Shown here: positions 1 to 8,339 of the stretch, one piece after another
How positions within the stretch are numbered: the first letter of the stretch is position 1
Layout: each line of letters opens with the position of its first letter
Position numbers and translations under genes: made by a program
The notes under the pieces: generated by a model
Told to the model about the DNA's origin: nothing
Seen by the model: only the letters and a program-made list of their open reading frames with translations
The model's database searches: none
Source: Planctomycetota bacterium
GTDB lineage: Bacteria > Planctomycetota > Planctomycetia > Pirellulales > Thermoguttaceae
DNA: 22,981 bases
NCBI GenBank assembly: GCA_021784975.1
Contig: JAJYGU010000222.1
Location: forward strand, 1-22,981
Direction of reading: 5' to 3'

Positions 1-193
1 CTGTTCCTCTGCGTGACCGATGCTGCCGTGGTGGGGCTGCGGTCGCTTGACCAAGTGGCATGATGATGAACGGTTTTGGCCACCGTTGGCTCGTTTTGCG
101 ATGTCCATCGGCAAGTCGCGCGACCTTGACCCACCCTACATTTATCACTCGCCGCAACGCGGCAGTCCCATGTTCTATTCGGTCGGCGGGCCG

Positions 194-245
194 AAGGGGA
201 CAATCCCATTCTTGCGGCGCCCTGCCACAAAAATCGGGACAGTCT
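194..245. repeat. Dispersed inverted repeat, copy 1 (short-loop form)
   Basis: Two arms form an imperfect palindrome: 194-218 (begins AAGGGGACAATCCC, ends TTGCGGC) and 224-245 (begins GCCACAAAAATCGGGAC). The same two arms occur at 19875-19967 with a longer loop. This copy touches the ppdK stop codon (244-246) and could fold as a hairpin at the end of the ppdK transcript. The size, the GTCCC core and the position fit a REP or MITE-like element. No transposase is visible nearby. Confidence 0.7.
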
Positions 246-2982
246 ATTTCTGCGCCTTGATAGCCGCCTGGGCCGCTGCCAGCCGGGCGATCGGCACCCG
301 GTACGGGCTGCAGCTCACGTAGGTCAGCCCGCTGCGGAAACAGAACTCGACGCTCGCCGGGTCGCCGCCCTGCTCGCCGCAGATGCCGATCTTCAGGTCG
401 CTGCGAACCGCTCGCCCCTTGCTGACCGCCATCTGGATCAACTGCCCCACGCCGCTTTGGTCGATGGTCTGGAACGGATCGGCCTCCAGGATGTTCTGCT
501 CCAGGTAGTCGGGCACGAAGCCGCCGATGTCGTCGCGGCTGAAACCGAAGGTCATCTGCGTCAGGTCATTGGTGCCGAAGGAGAAGAACTGAGCCGTCTT
601 GCCCATCTTGTCGGCCAGCAGGCATGCCCGCGGGATCTCGATCATGGTTCCGTAGAGGTAATGGATCTGGACGCCGAATTGCTGCTGTACGTCGGCCAGG
701 ATGCGATCGACGATGACCTTGGTGACGTCCAACTCGCGGACATCACAGGTCACCGGGACCATAATCTCCGGCTTAGGCGACTTGCCGGCCTCGATGAGCT
801 CGGCAGCCGACTCGAAGATCGCCCGGACCTGCATCTCGGTGACTTCGGGGTAGGTGATCCCCAGCCGTACGCCGCGGTGGCCCATCATCGGATTGCTCTC
901 GTGCAGCGCCTCGCCACGTTTCTTCACTTCCGAGGGCCGGATGCCCAACGAGGCGGCCAGCTCCTTCTGCTTGGCGGCATCTTGCGGCACGAACTCGTGC
1001 AGCGGCGGATCGAGCAGGCGGATGGTGACCGGCAGGCCGTCCATGGCTTCCAGGGTGGCCTTGATGCTCCCCTTAACGAAGGGATAAAGCTCGCACACCG
1101 CTTCCTTGCGCTCCTCCGCGGTTTTACTCAAGATCATCTTCCGCAAGAGGAACAGCGGCTGATCGGAGCCCGCCCCGTAGAACATGTGCTCGGTGCGGAA
1201 TAGTCCGATGCCTTCGGCGCCGAAGTCGCGGGCAACCTTGGCGTCGGCCGGCGTGTCGGCGTTGGTGCGGACGCCCAGGGTCCGCAACTTGTCGACCAGC
1301 TTCATGAAGCTCTGGAAGCGCGGGTTTTCGGTGGCGTCCATCATGCCCAGCAAGCCTTGATACACGCGGCCCTTGGTGCCGTTGAGGGTGATCAGGTCGC
1401 CTTCACCGAGTTTTAGCTCGCCGACCGCCAGCCGCTTGCCGGCCAGATCGACTTTCATGTCGCCCGCGCCGACGATGCAGCACTTGCCCCAACCGCGGGC
1501 CACCAGGGCCGCGTGGCTGGTCATGCCGCCGCGGGCGGTGAGGATGCCGGCGGCCGCTCGCATACCTTCCACGTCCTCCGGGTTGGTCTCTTCGCGGACG
1601 AGAATTACCTCCTCGCCCTTCTTGGCCGCCTCGACGGCGTCGACCGAGGTAAACACGATCTTGCCGCGGGCCCCGCCCGGCCCGGCAGGCAGGCCGGTCA
1701 GAAATGGCTCGGTGTTCTTCTCGGCGGCCGGGTCGATGATCGGGTGGAGGAGTTCGTCGAGCTGGGCGGGCTGCACGCGCATGACCACGGTCTTCTCGTC
1801 GATCAGGCCTTCTTGCAGCATGTCCATGGCCATATTCAAGGCGGCGGTGCCGGTCCGCTTGCCGTTGCGGCACTGGAGCATGTAGAGCTTGCCCTCCTGA
1901 ATGGTAAACTCGATATCCTGCATGTCGTGGTAGTGTTTTTCCAGCGTGTTGCGGATATCGTCAAGTTGCCGATATAGTTCGGGCCACTCGGTTTGGAGCG
2001 AAGGCAGGTGCTGGTTCTGGGGATTCTTGGTCTCTTCGTTCAACGGCTTGGGCGTACGGATGCCGGCCACCACATCTTCACCTTGGGCGTTGACCAGCCA
2101 TTCGCCATAGAACTTGTTCTCGCCCGTGGCCGGATTGCGCGAGAAGGCCACGCCGGTGGCCGAGGTGTCGCCCAGATTGCCGAACACCATGCTTTGCACG
2201 TTACAGGCGGTTCCCCACTGACCGGGAATGCCCTCGATCTTACGGTAGGCCACTGCCCGGCGACCTTCCCAACTCTTGAACACGGCCCCGATCGCGCCCC
2301 AAAGCTGTTCTTGCGGGTCGTCGGGAAACTCGCGGCCGAGCACCTCGTTGACTTTCTTTTTGAATTGCTCGCACAGTTTCTTCAAGTCGGCGGCCGACAG
2401 ATCGGTGTCCGAGATTTCTTGGGGTGGCTTGCCGAGGGCTTTGGCCTTGTTCTTCTTGGCTCGCAGCATGAGGTGTTCGAGTTGCACACGGATGCCCTTG
2501 CCCTCGGCCGGCTCGATGTCTTCGGCCTTCTCCATGACCACGTCGGAGTACATCATGATCAGCCGGCGGTAGGCGTCGTAGACGAACCGCTCATTGTTCG
2601 ACTTCTTGATCAGGCCGGGGATCGTCTTGCTGCACAAGCCGACATTGAGCACGGTTTCCATCATGCCGGGCATAGACTGCCGTGCGCCACTACGGCAGCT
2701 TACCAGCAAGGGCTGTTCCGGATCGCCGAAGGTCATGCCCATCACCTCCTCGGTCCTCCGCAGGGCTTCGGCGACCTCGGATCTTAACGATTCTGGGAAT
2801 TGCCGCCCTTGGGCAAAATAGACCGTACAGAACTCGGTATTGATGGTAAAGCCGGCGGGTACGGGCAGGCCCAGTTTCGCCATCTCGGCCAGGTTCGCGC
2901 CTTTGCCGCCCAGTTCATTTTTCATCGCCGCATCGCCCTCAGTACCCTGGGGGCCGAAATAATAGACGTACTTCGTGGTCAT
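244..2982 (-). CDS. ppdK: Pyruvate, phosphate dikinase
   Basis: This cytoplasmic enzyme interconverts pyruvate, ATP and phosphate with PEP, AMP and pyrophosphate, linking glycolysis and gluconeogenesis. The protein is 912 residues, in the usual PPDK range. The N-terminal ATP-grasp nucleotide-binding domain opens with the GGKGANLAEM motif (about residues 25-34). The phosphohistidine domain carries GGMTSHAALVARG, with catalytic His near residue 490. The C-terminal PEP/pyruvate TIM barrel carries GICGEQGGDP, with catalytic Cys near residue 868. The ATG at 2982 was chosen because an AAGGAAG ribosome-binding site lies 7 bases upstream and MTTKYVYYFG is a typical PPDK start; a longer frame reaching 3063 has no support. 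The gene is divergent from the CPBP protease gene. A repeat element starts directly at its stop codon. No strong terminator is visible. Confidence 0.97.
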   Translation of the reverse strand: MTTKYVYYFGPQGTEGDAAMKNELGGKGANLAEMAKLGLPVPAGFTINTEFCTVYFAQGRQFPESLRSEVAEALRRTEEVMGMTFGDPEQPLLVSCRSGARQSMPGMMETVLNVGLCSKTIPGLIKKSNNERFVYDAYRRLIMMYSDVVMEKAEDIEPAEGKGIRVQLEHLMLRAKKNKAKALGKPPQEISDTDLSAADLKKLCEQFKKKVNEVLGREFPDDPQEQLWGAIGAVFKSWEGRRAVAYRKIEGIPGQWGTACNVQSMVFGNLGDTSATGVAFSRNPATGENKFYGEWLVNAQGEDVVAGIRTPKPLNEETKNPQNQHLPSLQTEWPELYRQLDDIRNTLEKHYHDMQDIEFTIQEGKLYMLQCRNGKRTGTAALNMAMDMLQEGLIDEKTVVMRVQPAQLDELLHPIIDPAAEKNTEPFLTGLPAGPGGARGKIVFTSVDAVEAAKKGEEVILVREETNPEDVEGMRAAAGILTARGGMTSHAALVARGWGKCCIVGAGDMKVDLAGKRLAVGELKLGEGDLITLNGTKGRVYQGLLGMMDATENPRFQSFMKLVDKLRTLGVRTNADTPADAKVARDFGAEGIGLFRTEHMFYGAGSDQPLFLLRKMILSKTAEERKEAVCELYPFVKGSIKATLEAMDGLPVTIRLLDPPLHEFVPQDAAKQKELAASLGIRPSEVKKRGEALHESNPMMGHRGVRLGITYPEVTEMQVRAIFESAAELIEAGKSPKPEIMVPVTCDVRELDVTKVIVDRILADVQQQFGVQIHYLYGTMIEIPRACLLADKMGKTAQFFSFGTNDLTQMTFGFSRDDIGGFVPDYLEQNILEADPFQTIDQSGVGQLIQMAVSKGRAVRSDLKIGICGEQGGDPASVEFCFRSGLTYVSCSPYRVPIARLAAAQAAIKAQK

Positions 2983-2994
2983 GTCAGACTTCCT

Positions 2995-3023
2995 TTGTGG
3001 ATTGTCACAAAAAAGCGTATTGT
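2995..3023 (+). promoter_or_regulatory. Possible sigma-70 promoter for the CPBP protease gene
   Basis: TTGTGG (2995-3000) and TATTGT (3018-3023) are separated by exactly 17 bases. Both boxes are only moderate matches to consensus. The site lies in the divergent gap between ppdK and the CPBP gene, about 125 bases before the chosen start. Confidence 0.35.
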
Positions 3024-3149
3024 TTCTGCGGCGTCTTCTCTCGGACCGCGCAAACTGCCACAATCACCAATGCAGACCTCGCCGACGCCACGGCCGGAAG
3101 ACGAAACGTGAAAGTCTATCAGCCGGGAAATGGGGCGTCAAGGATCGGG

Positions 3150-3752
3150 ATGATGGTCAGTAGTCCTTCGCCGCCGAAGCCTTTTCCCTTGACGGCGGCG
3201 ATCTTCGAGGGGAGCCTCGTACTGATCGCGATCGGTTTGGGCCGCTGGCTGGGGCGATCCGCCCTGACGACGCTTTCCATTAATTCGACGGGGATGCTAC
3301 TAGGGCTGGCTGGCACTTTGCCGCCCTTGGGCCTCTTCTGGCTGTGTTTGAAATGCCCCCTGCGGCCCTTCAGGAGAATCGCGCGGATCGTGGACGAGCT
3401 GCTAGTGCCGTTGTTCGAGGGTTGTTCGCTGGCCGAGCTGGCGGTGATTTCGGCCTTGGCCGGGTTGGGCGAGGAGGTGCTGTTCCGCGGGGTCGTGCAG
3501 GCGGCGGTGGCCGACAAGATCGGCGGAGCGCCAGGCGTCTACCTGGGATTGTTCGTGGCCGCCGCCTTGTTTGGCCTACTGCATTTTATCACCCCATCCT
3601 ACGCAGTGATGGCCGGGCTGATCGGGCTGTACTTGGGCTGGATTTGGCTGCTATCTGGCAATCTGTTAGCGCCGATTATTGTCCACGGCGTTTATGATTT
3701 CCTGGCCCTGGTCTGGGTGACGAGGCGGCGGAAGCCGCAGTCGGTGGATTGA
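3150..3752 (+). CDS. CPBP family intramembrane metalloprotease
   Basis: This is a predicted polytopic membrane protein of the CPBP (CAAX protease / bacteriocin-processing, Abi) family, about 200 residues long. Three family motifs are visible in order: EEVLFR (Glu108, Glu109, Arg113), FGLLH (Phe141, His145) and HGVYD (His179, Asp183). They make up the presumed metal-binding active site within transmembrane helices. The substrate cannot be inferred. I chose the ATG at 3150 because AAGGA sits 5 bases upstream and the upstream residues are not family-like. An in-frame GTG at 3108 or the ATG at 3153 are alternatives. The last 77 bases overlap the 3' end of the convergent lipoprotein gene, so the two transcripts are antisense there. 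Confidence 0.85.
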   Translation: MMVSSPSPPKPFPLTAAIFEGSLVLIAIGLGRWLGRSALTTLSINSTGMLLGLAGTLPPLGLFWLCLKCPLRPFRRIARIVDELLVPLFEGCSLAELAVISALAGLGEEVLFRGVVQAAVADKIGGAPGVYLGLFVAAALFGLLHFITPSYAVMAGLIGLYLGWIWLLSGNLLAPIIVHGVYDFLALVWVTRRRKPQSVD

Positions 3753-4671
3753 CGACGACGGTCCCGCCCATCAATTTGGCGACAGACTCCATCAGCGTCG
3801 GGCCGCCGGCAAAGGTCTCCAGCGCGGTGGGCATGCGGGCCGCAATCATGATCAGGTAGCCTTTGTCTTCGCCGAGGAAGACTTCCAGCACGCCGGGCAG
3901 GTTCTTGTAGGTCGCCTTGCTCTCGTCCACCACCATCTGGACCACCGGTTTTAGGCGTCTGTGCTTGAGGTCCGCCGGCAAAGTCTTCTTTTCGACCTCC
4001 GGGCAAAAGAAAGCCTGCTCGAATTCGCAACGAATCATTTTCCACTGCCGCTGTTCACTGGTCCGGGTTTCGACGGGCAAGTCGCGGACTTCCGAAGGAG
4101 ACCCGTGCTTAGCCAAGATGTCGTGCACGTCGCGAGCCATGTCGGAAAGGCTCTTGCCTTTGGGCATTTCGGCGGCGCCCACGTAACAATAGAAGGAGAC
4201 TGCTTGATCTTGGAGTCGGGGCAGGGCTTCGTAAGTGATGTTGATCGGTACCGGCAAATCGACGCCGGGCAGGGCCCGCCGCTGGTCCACGGCGCTGCCG
4301 TTGGCCGCCTTGCCGTTCTCGCATAGCGGCGTCGGGTTCTTGAGGTCCATGTTCTTGAGATTGTCAAGCTTGGTAGGCACGCAGAAGGTGACCGGGAGGC
4401 CGGGCAGGCTTCTCGGCGGGCTCATGTCTTTGAACTTCTCCTCCAACTGGGCCCTCTGTTGCTCGGCTTCCGCCTTCTGCCGGGCCTCCTCCGCCAAGTT
4501 CTTCGAGCGGGCATCCAAGCGGGCCTCATAGGCCCCCGTTCCACAGCCCCCGCTAGCGCTGAGCAGCAGGCCCAGCAGCAGCCACCCGCTACGCGGAGCG
4601 GCTCGCAAGATCGGGGGGCAGGATCGCGATCGCCGTTGAGGCAATCGCTCGTTAAGTCCTTCGAGATTCAT
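3676..4671 (-). CDS. Putative lipoprotein of unknown function
   Basis: A 331-residue protein I do not recognise as a named family. After a basic N-terminal stretch of about 28 residues comes a hydrophobic segment (WLLLGLLLSASGGC) ending in a lipobox-like Cys at residue 43, so lipid-anchored export is likely. Residues about 50-82 are rich in Ala, Glu, Lys and Gln and should form a coiled coil. The rest is a mixed soluble domain with no catalytic motif I can name, and the C-terminal tail is rich in Ala, Ser and Pro. The ATG at 4671 has only a weak ribosome-binding site; an in-frame TTG nine codons further in is an alternative. The gene follows the YCF48/CBM9 gene after a 115-base gap that holds its own promoter candidate. 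Its 3' end overlaps the CPBP gene. Confidence 0.75.
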   Translation of the reverse strand: MNLEGLNERLPQRRSRSCPPILRAAPRSGWLLLGLLLSASGGCGTGAYEARLDARSKNLAEEARQKAEAEQQRAQLEEKFKDMSPPRSLPGLPVTFCVPTKLDNLKNMDLKNPTPLCENGKAANGSAVDQRRALPGVDLPVPINITYEALPRLQDQAVSFYCYVGAAEMPKGKSLSDMARDVHDILAKHGSPSEVRDLPVETRTSEQRQWKMIRCEFEQAFFCPEVEKKTLPADLKHRRLKPVVQMVVDESKATYKNLPGVLEVFLGEDKGYLIMIAARMPTALETFAGGPTLMESVAKLMGGTVVVNPPTAASAASSPRPGPGNHKRRGQ

Positions 4672-4722
4672 CGCCAGGTACTTGCTTGGAAGGGTTGGAC
4701 AGGCGGTAGGCCGCTATTGGCG

Positions 4723-4751
4723 ATTCTAATTTCTCTCGCAGGCCCGTGCAA
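4723..4751 (-). promoter_or_regulatory. Candidate sigma-70 promoter for the lipoprotein gene
   Basis: Read on the minus strand, TTGCAC (4751-4746) and TAGAAT (4728-4723) are separated by 17 bases. The -10 box is a five-of-six match. The site lies about 50 bases before the lipoprotein start, in the gap after the upstream gene. Confidence 0.5.
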
Positions 4752-4786
4752 GCAGGTGCGATCCCCCCTCAACGTTCGCCATCAGC

Positions 4787-7723
4787 TTACTCGAAAATCA
4801 AGTATCCAAATCCTTCGGGTAGCGGCGCCACCGCCGCCGGACTGCTCCACGATTGGAAGCCGGTGCCGGGCAGGATGCGCTGCACGCCGACGGCCCACCG
4901 GTCGCCTGGCCTTGGTGGCCGCCCGGCAAGCTGTTGAAAGGGGATGGCGGCTTCGAACGTCCAAGCCTCCTTGGTCTGTGTGGCAGCCACGTACCAAGTG
5001 GGATTCCAAGTGGCGTCGTCCCACCAGCGGTCGTTGGTCCAACCGCGATCATCAATGGTCAACTGGGCAAAGGTGGTCCGGTCGCGATCAAGATCCAGCA
5101 GCAGTTCGACGCGATCGTGAGCGGAAAGATCGGCATCGCGCGGGCGAGGCCCGCCGGCCGGCAGAGTTTCCGGGCTGGGCCCGCCGGCCCGTACGCAGCG
5201 GCCGGCAAAGTAAAGAAACTCGGCGTCGTAGGCGAGCATGACCTCGGCAGGCCATTGGCCGTCATCGTGTTGCGGGCTCTCAAGCGCGACCCGCTTGGCC
5301 CGTTTCCACACTGCATCCTCGAGCCGGCCGTCGAGATGCGGCCTCGACTGCGTCCGCACGCAGAGGAGCGCGGGTTTCAGCCATGCGGCCTTGGAACCGG
5401 CCCGCCGCAATTCACCCTCGGCGCACATCCCCCACGCATCGCGTTGGCCGTTGCGGGCCTCCAATAAGTAGCAGTTTTCGGCCTGGCGGGGCCGGTTGAG
5501 ATTGCGGAAGGCCACGGCCAGCGGGAACTGCAGCCGTGGCTCGGCAAACCATTCGGGTTGCAACCGCTCCAATTGCTTGGCCAACGTCAACGCCCGTTGG
5601 TAGCGTGACTGGCGCCGGGAAGGATCGGGTTCCACTCGCCAGGCGGCCTCTTCACTGGCGTAGAATTGCACCAGCCAGAGCAAGGCTTGGGGCGTCAGGG
5701 CGTGGTCGGGATAGCGATCGACCATGGCCTGAAAGGTCTCGGCGGCCAACGCCCAGCGGCCAGTGCACCGATAACGATCCCCCAGTTGATAGACGATCCG
5801 ACCGGCACTGGCGTCGTCCAACTCCCGAGTCAACTGGTTGGTTTGTGCCAGCAATTGCTCGGCCGACCAGCCCATCCGTTGCGACCGTTCGAGGATTGCC
5901 TGAATATACCCTCGTTTTTGCACCAGCCGCGCTCCAGCGCGGAACACTTCGGACGATCCGGGCGACGCCGGCCGGCGGGCCTCGCCGCCGCGTGGCAGCG
6001 GAATACCGGCCAGCAGATCGCGGCGGCTCTGCTCCCCACCCGCCTCGCCGGTCAGCAGTCGAAATGCCCAGCATGCCGGAGCGACCGCCGGCTGGTCTTG
6101 CACGAGACCCCGCGATCCGGCGGCCGCGTCGGCCAGCGTGCCTCCCAAGCGCGGCGCCAATTGGGTGGTGGGCAACTCGATGGCCCCCCGCGACTCCGGT
6201 GCCAACACTCCGTAGACGCGCTTGACTTGCCATGGCATCAACCCGGCTTCACGGAAACCCGGGGGCCAGGCATGGCCACCGGCTGCCTTGGCGGCGGCGC
6301 GGGTGAGCGCCTGGCGAAGTAATGAATCCAGGGGCTCGTCCTCGGGGCGACGGGCATCGTCCGCCACGGTGACGATCACCTCGGGCCGCCAGGTGCAAAT
6401 CAGTCCGATCAGGTGACTTTCCAGCGACTCCAGCCCATGGCCCGCGTGGACACGGTCCCAAGTGCTAAGGATTTGCCCTGCGCCGAGTCGCAGTCCAGTC
6501 TGCCGCAAGGGAAATTGCCAGGCCCTGCCGGCGCTTGCTCCCCCGACGCCAACCATCGCTTCCTGAAGACGATCGGGCAAGGGCACGTCTTGGCGCGGAT
6601 GGGCTTCGAGGTCGCGACGACCGAGGACTTCTAGGGCGGAGAGATATGCTTCCTCGCCGCCCAGTCGTGCGAACAGTTCCCACGGCACTTCTACCGGATC
6701 GCCGAAAAGCCCCAAGACGGCCGCACGAGCGCCCCCCGAGCATTGGCACTGCCAATTCCGGCCCCCGTCGCTGCTCGCCAAGATGGTGCCCAGGTCGCCC
6801 ACGGCCCAGCCGTGCTGGTCATCGGCGAAGGTGATGGCCCGAAGCGGCGCGAAGTTTCCACTGGCGAAAGCCGACCAGCTTCGACCGCCGTCGCCGGTAT
6901 AAAATACGCGGCTGCCCGGCGAGCCGGCAAGCCAACATTTCGGTCCGCGAACCGCCAGGGCGGTAAAATCGAACATGCCGGCGGAGCCGGGCAGGGCGGC
7001 CTGAGGCGGCCTCCACGTCAAGCCGCCGTCCGCCGTGGTCCGTGCCATCCCCCCCTGCCCGACCAACCAGCCGTGGCGCGGGTCGATCAGCCGGAGTTGC
7101 AGGCCGGTCCGCAACCCCAGCCCTTCGGCCTGCAAGGCGTCGATCTCACCGCCACGAACGATGCCCTGCCAACCATCGCGGCCCACCACTGCACCCGCGC
7201 TTGCATCAGCAAAGTCGCCGGTTTGCCAGCCGGGCGACCGGCCGCCCATCACGGGCTGCCAGGTGCGTCCGGCATTGTTGCTGACAAAGACACCCGAGGG
7301 ATACATCGCCGACGAATAGGTTACTGCCCAGCCGTGCTGCGGGTCGAAAAAGCCAAGCCGCCGCACCGCCGGCAAGAGGAGCTTGGCAGACTTGGTCCAG
7401 GTGTGCCCGCCGTCGCGAGTCACTAAGACGACGCCGACGCTGGTGTGCGCATAGGGCTGCGAAAATCCACCCGCCGCCCAACCGAGTTTGTTGTTGAGGA
7501 AGCACACCGTGCGTAGGCGGCATGACACGCCCGACGCTTGCCATCGCCAATGCTGCCCGCCATCGTCGGTATGTAAGATAGCGCCGCGGTCGCCTACCGC
7601 CCAACCCTGCCGGGCATTGAGGAACCAGACGTCGTTCAGTCGGCAGTCGGCCGGCGGGGAGGGCGGCTCGCCCTGCCCAGGCAATGCGGTTGCCAGGAGC
7701 GCCAACAAGAGCGGGAGTGTCAT
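4787..7723 (-). CDS. Exported multidomain protein: YCF48-like propeller, degenerate PIG-L/LmbE-like region, CBM9-like C-terminus
   Basis: A 978-residue protein with a short signal peptide (residues about 1-17). Residues about 28-330 carry repeats of the type GWAVGDRGAILHTDDGGQHW, typical of YCF48/BNR-type beta-propellers related to photosystem II assembly factor HCF136. Residues about 335-560 resemble PIG-L/LmbE deacetylases in layout (VLGLFGDPVEVPWELFARL, then LEVLGRRD, later RPEVIVTVADD), but the zinc-binding HPDDE motif is replaced by GDPVEVPWE (341-349), so this part is probably non-catalytic. Residues about 590-770 are helical and TPR-like. The C-terminus (about 785-978) looks like a CBM9/DOMON-type sandwich (PHLDGRLEDAVWKRAKRVAL). 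The substrate is unknown; a cell-surface or periplasmic binding or assembly role is an inference. The ATG overlaps the stop of the small upstream gene, indicating translational coupling. Confidence 0.85.
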   Translation of the reverse strand: MTLPLLLALLATALPGQGEPPSPPADCRLNDVWFLNARQGWAVGDRGAILHTDDGGQHWRWQASGVSCRLRTVCFLNNKLGWAAGGFSQPYAHTSVGVVLVTRDGGHTWTKSAKLLLPAVRRLGFFDPQHGWAVTYSSAMYPSGVFVSNNAGRTWQPVMGGRSPGWQTGDFADASAGAVVGRDGWQGIVRGGEIDALQAEGLGLRTGLQLRLIDPRHGWLVGQGGMARTTADGGLTWRPPQAALPGSAGMFDFTALAVRGPKCWLAGSPGSRVFYTGDGGRSWSAFASGNFAPLRAITFADDQHGWAVGDLGTILASSDGGRNWQCQCSGGARAAVLGLFGDPVEVPWELFARLGGEEAYLSALEVLGRRDLEAHPRQDVPLPDRLQEAMVGVGGASAGRAWQFPLRQTGLRLGAGQILSTWDRVHAGHGLESLESHLIGLICTWRPEVIVTVADDARRPEDEPLDSLLRQALTRAAAKAAGGHAWPPGFREAGLMPWQVKRVYGVLAPESRGAIELPTTQLAPRLGGTLADAAAGSRGLVQDQPAVAPACWAFRLLTGEAGGEQSRRDLLAGIPLPRGGEARRPASPGSSEVFRAGARLVQKRGYIQAILERSQRMGWSAEQLLAQTNQLTRELDDASAGRIVYQLGDRYRCTGRWALAAETFQAMVDRYPDHALTPQALLWLVQFYASEEAAWRVEPDPSRRQSRYQRALTLAKQLERLQPEWFAEPRLQFPLAVAFRNLNRPRQAENCYLLEARNGQRDAWGMCAEGELRRAGSKAAWLKPALLCVRTQSRPHLDGRLEDAVWKRAKRVALESPQHDDGQWPAEVMLAYDAEFLYFAGRCVRAGGPSPETLPAGGPRPRDADLSAHDRVELLLDLDRDRTTFAQLTIDDRGWTNDRWWDDATWNPTWYVAATQTKEAWTFEAAIPFQQLAGRPPRPGDRWAVGVQRILPGTGFQSWSSPAAVAPLPEGFGYLIFE

Positions 7724-7842
7724 CGCAGCATTACGAGGATCGTCAGCAGTGCGATCCAGGCGGCCTCCAGAAGGATGGCCGCCTCGAGAAACCAGCGGTT
7801 TGGACGCCCGCCCCCGGCGGAAGGTCCGTGGCGGGCGTTCAT
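7720..7842 (-). CDS. Small single-span membrane protein, 40 residues
   Basis: A short gene between the Minf_1886-family gene and the YCF48/CBM9 gene. It starts MNARHGPSAGGGRPNR, then has one strongly hydrophobic segment (WFLEAAILLEAAWIALL and on to VML) and ends LR. The stop of the upstream gene overlaps its ATG in an ATGA (7842-7839), and its own stop overlaps the next ATG in a second ATGA (7723-7720). Double stop-start overlap is strong evidence that it is translated. No function can be assigned. A role in anchoring or helping export of the following large protein is only a guess. Confidence 0.75.
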   Translation of the reverse strand: MNARHGPSAGGGRPNRWFLEAAILLEAAWIALLTILVMLR

Positions 7843-8312
7843 GGCGGGGAAATCTTGAATCCTTGCCGGAAGGCGGTGTCGAAGTCGTAGACGTTCTCGA
7901 AGTCGACCACCGTGTCGGTGGGCGTTTTGCGCATTTGGCCGACGCGGATCAGATTGAACACGATTTGACCGAAATCAGCGGTGTGGTGGATACCCCAGTT
8001 GTTCAATACCGTCTTGGCCATATAGCCGTACTGCTCCAAAGCGTAGCGGCGGATGGCCTCGCACAGTTCCTGACCGGTCACATGCCGTTCGGTCTCGTTT
8101 CGCTCGGTCTCGCGGAAATCACGTATTTCGAGATTGGGCTCCTCTTCTTTTCTCGCTTCCGGGTCGAAAGGAGCCTCGGACGGGTGTTCGGCCCCCATGT
8201 TCAGCACGTTTTGCGCATAATGCAGGGCCTCGAAGATGAACACGTAGGCCTCGAAGGGGTACCGCCGATCGGCATCGAGCAACTGGGCAATCGGGTGTGA
8301 GGGATCGAGCAT
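7839..8312 (-). CDS. Minf_1886 family protein (Verrucomicrobia/Planctomycetes-restricted)
   Basis: A 157-residue soluble protein that I recognise as the conserved uncharacterised Minf_1886 family (TIGR04138), found mainly in Planctomycetes and Verrucomicrobia. Typical features are the N-terminal DADRRYPFEAYVFIFEALHYAQ segment (split here as DADRRYPFEAYV then FIFEALHYAQ), the central HVTGQELCEAIRRYALEQYG segment and the WGIHHTADFGQIVFNLI segment towards the C-terminus. An acidic charged linker (residues about 50-78) sits between them. The biochemical role is unknown. It starts 27 bases after the PSP1-domain gene and its stop overlaps the start of the 40-residue membrane protein, so the four genes are probably one transcript. 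Confidence 0.88.
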   Translation of the reverse strand: MLDPSHPIAQLLDADRRYPFEAYVFIFEALHYAQNVLNMGAEHPSEAPFDPEARKEEEPNLEIRDFRETERNETERHVTGQELCEAIRRYALEQYGYMAKTVLNNWGIHHTADFGQIVFNLIRVGQMRKTPTDTVVDFENVYDFDTAFRQGFKISPP

Positions 8313-8339
8313 CTGCGTCTGGGCGCCTGCGGTGTTGGG

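Noticed and set aside
73..95. Possible ppdK terminator hairpin (AACGGT ... ACCGTT)
   Set aside because: The stem is only 6 bases, has no adjacent T-tract and is 150 bases from the ppdK stop.
457..1203. Plus-strand open frame of 248 codons inside ppdK
   Set aside because: It is a shadow of the ppdK coding strand with no family features.
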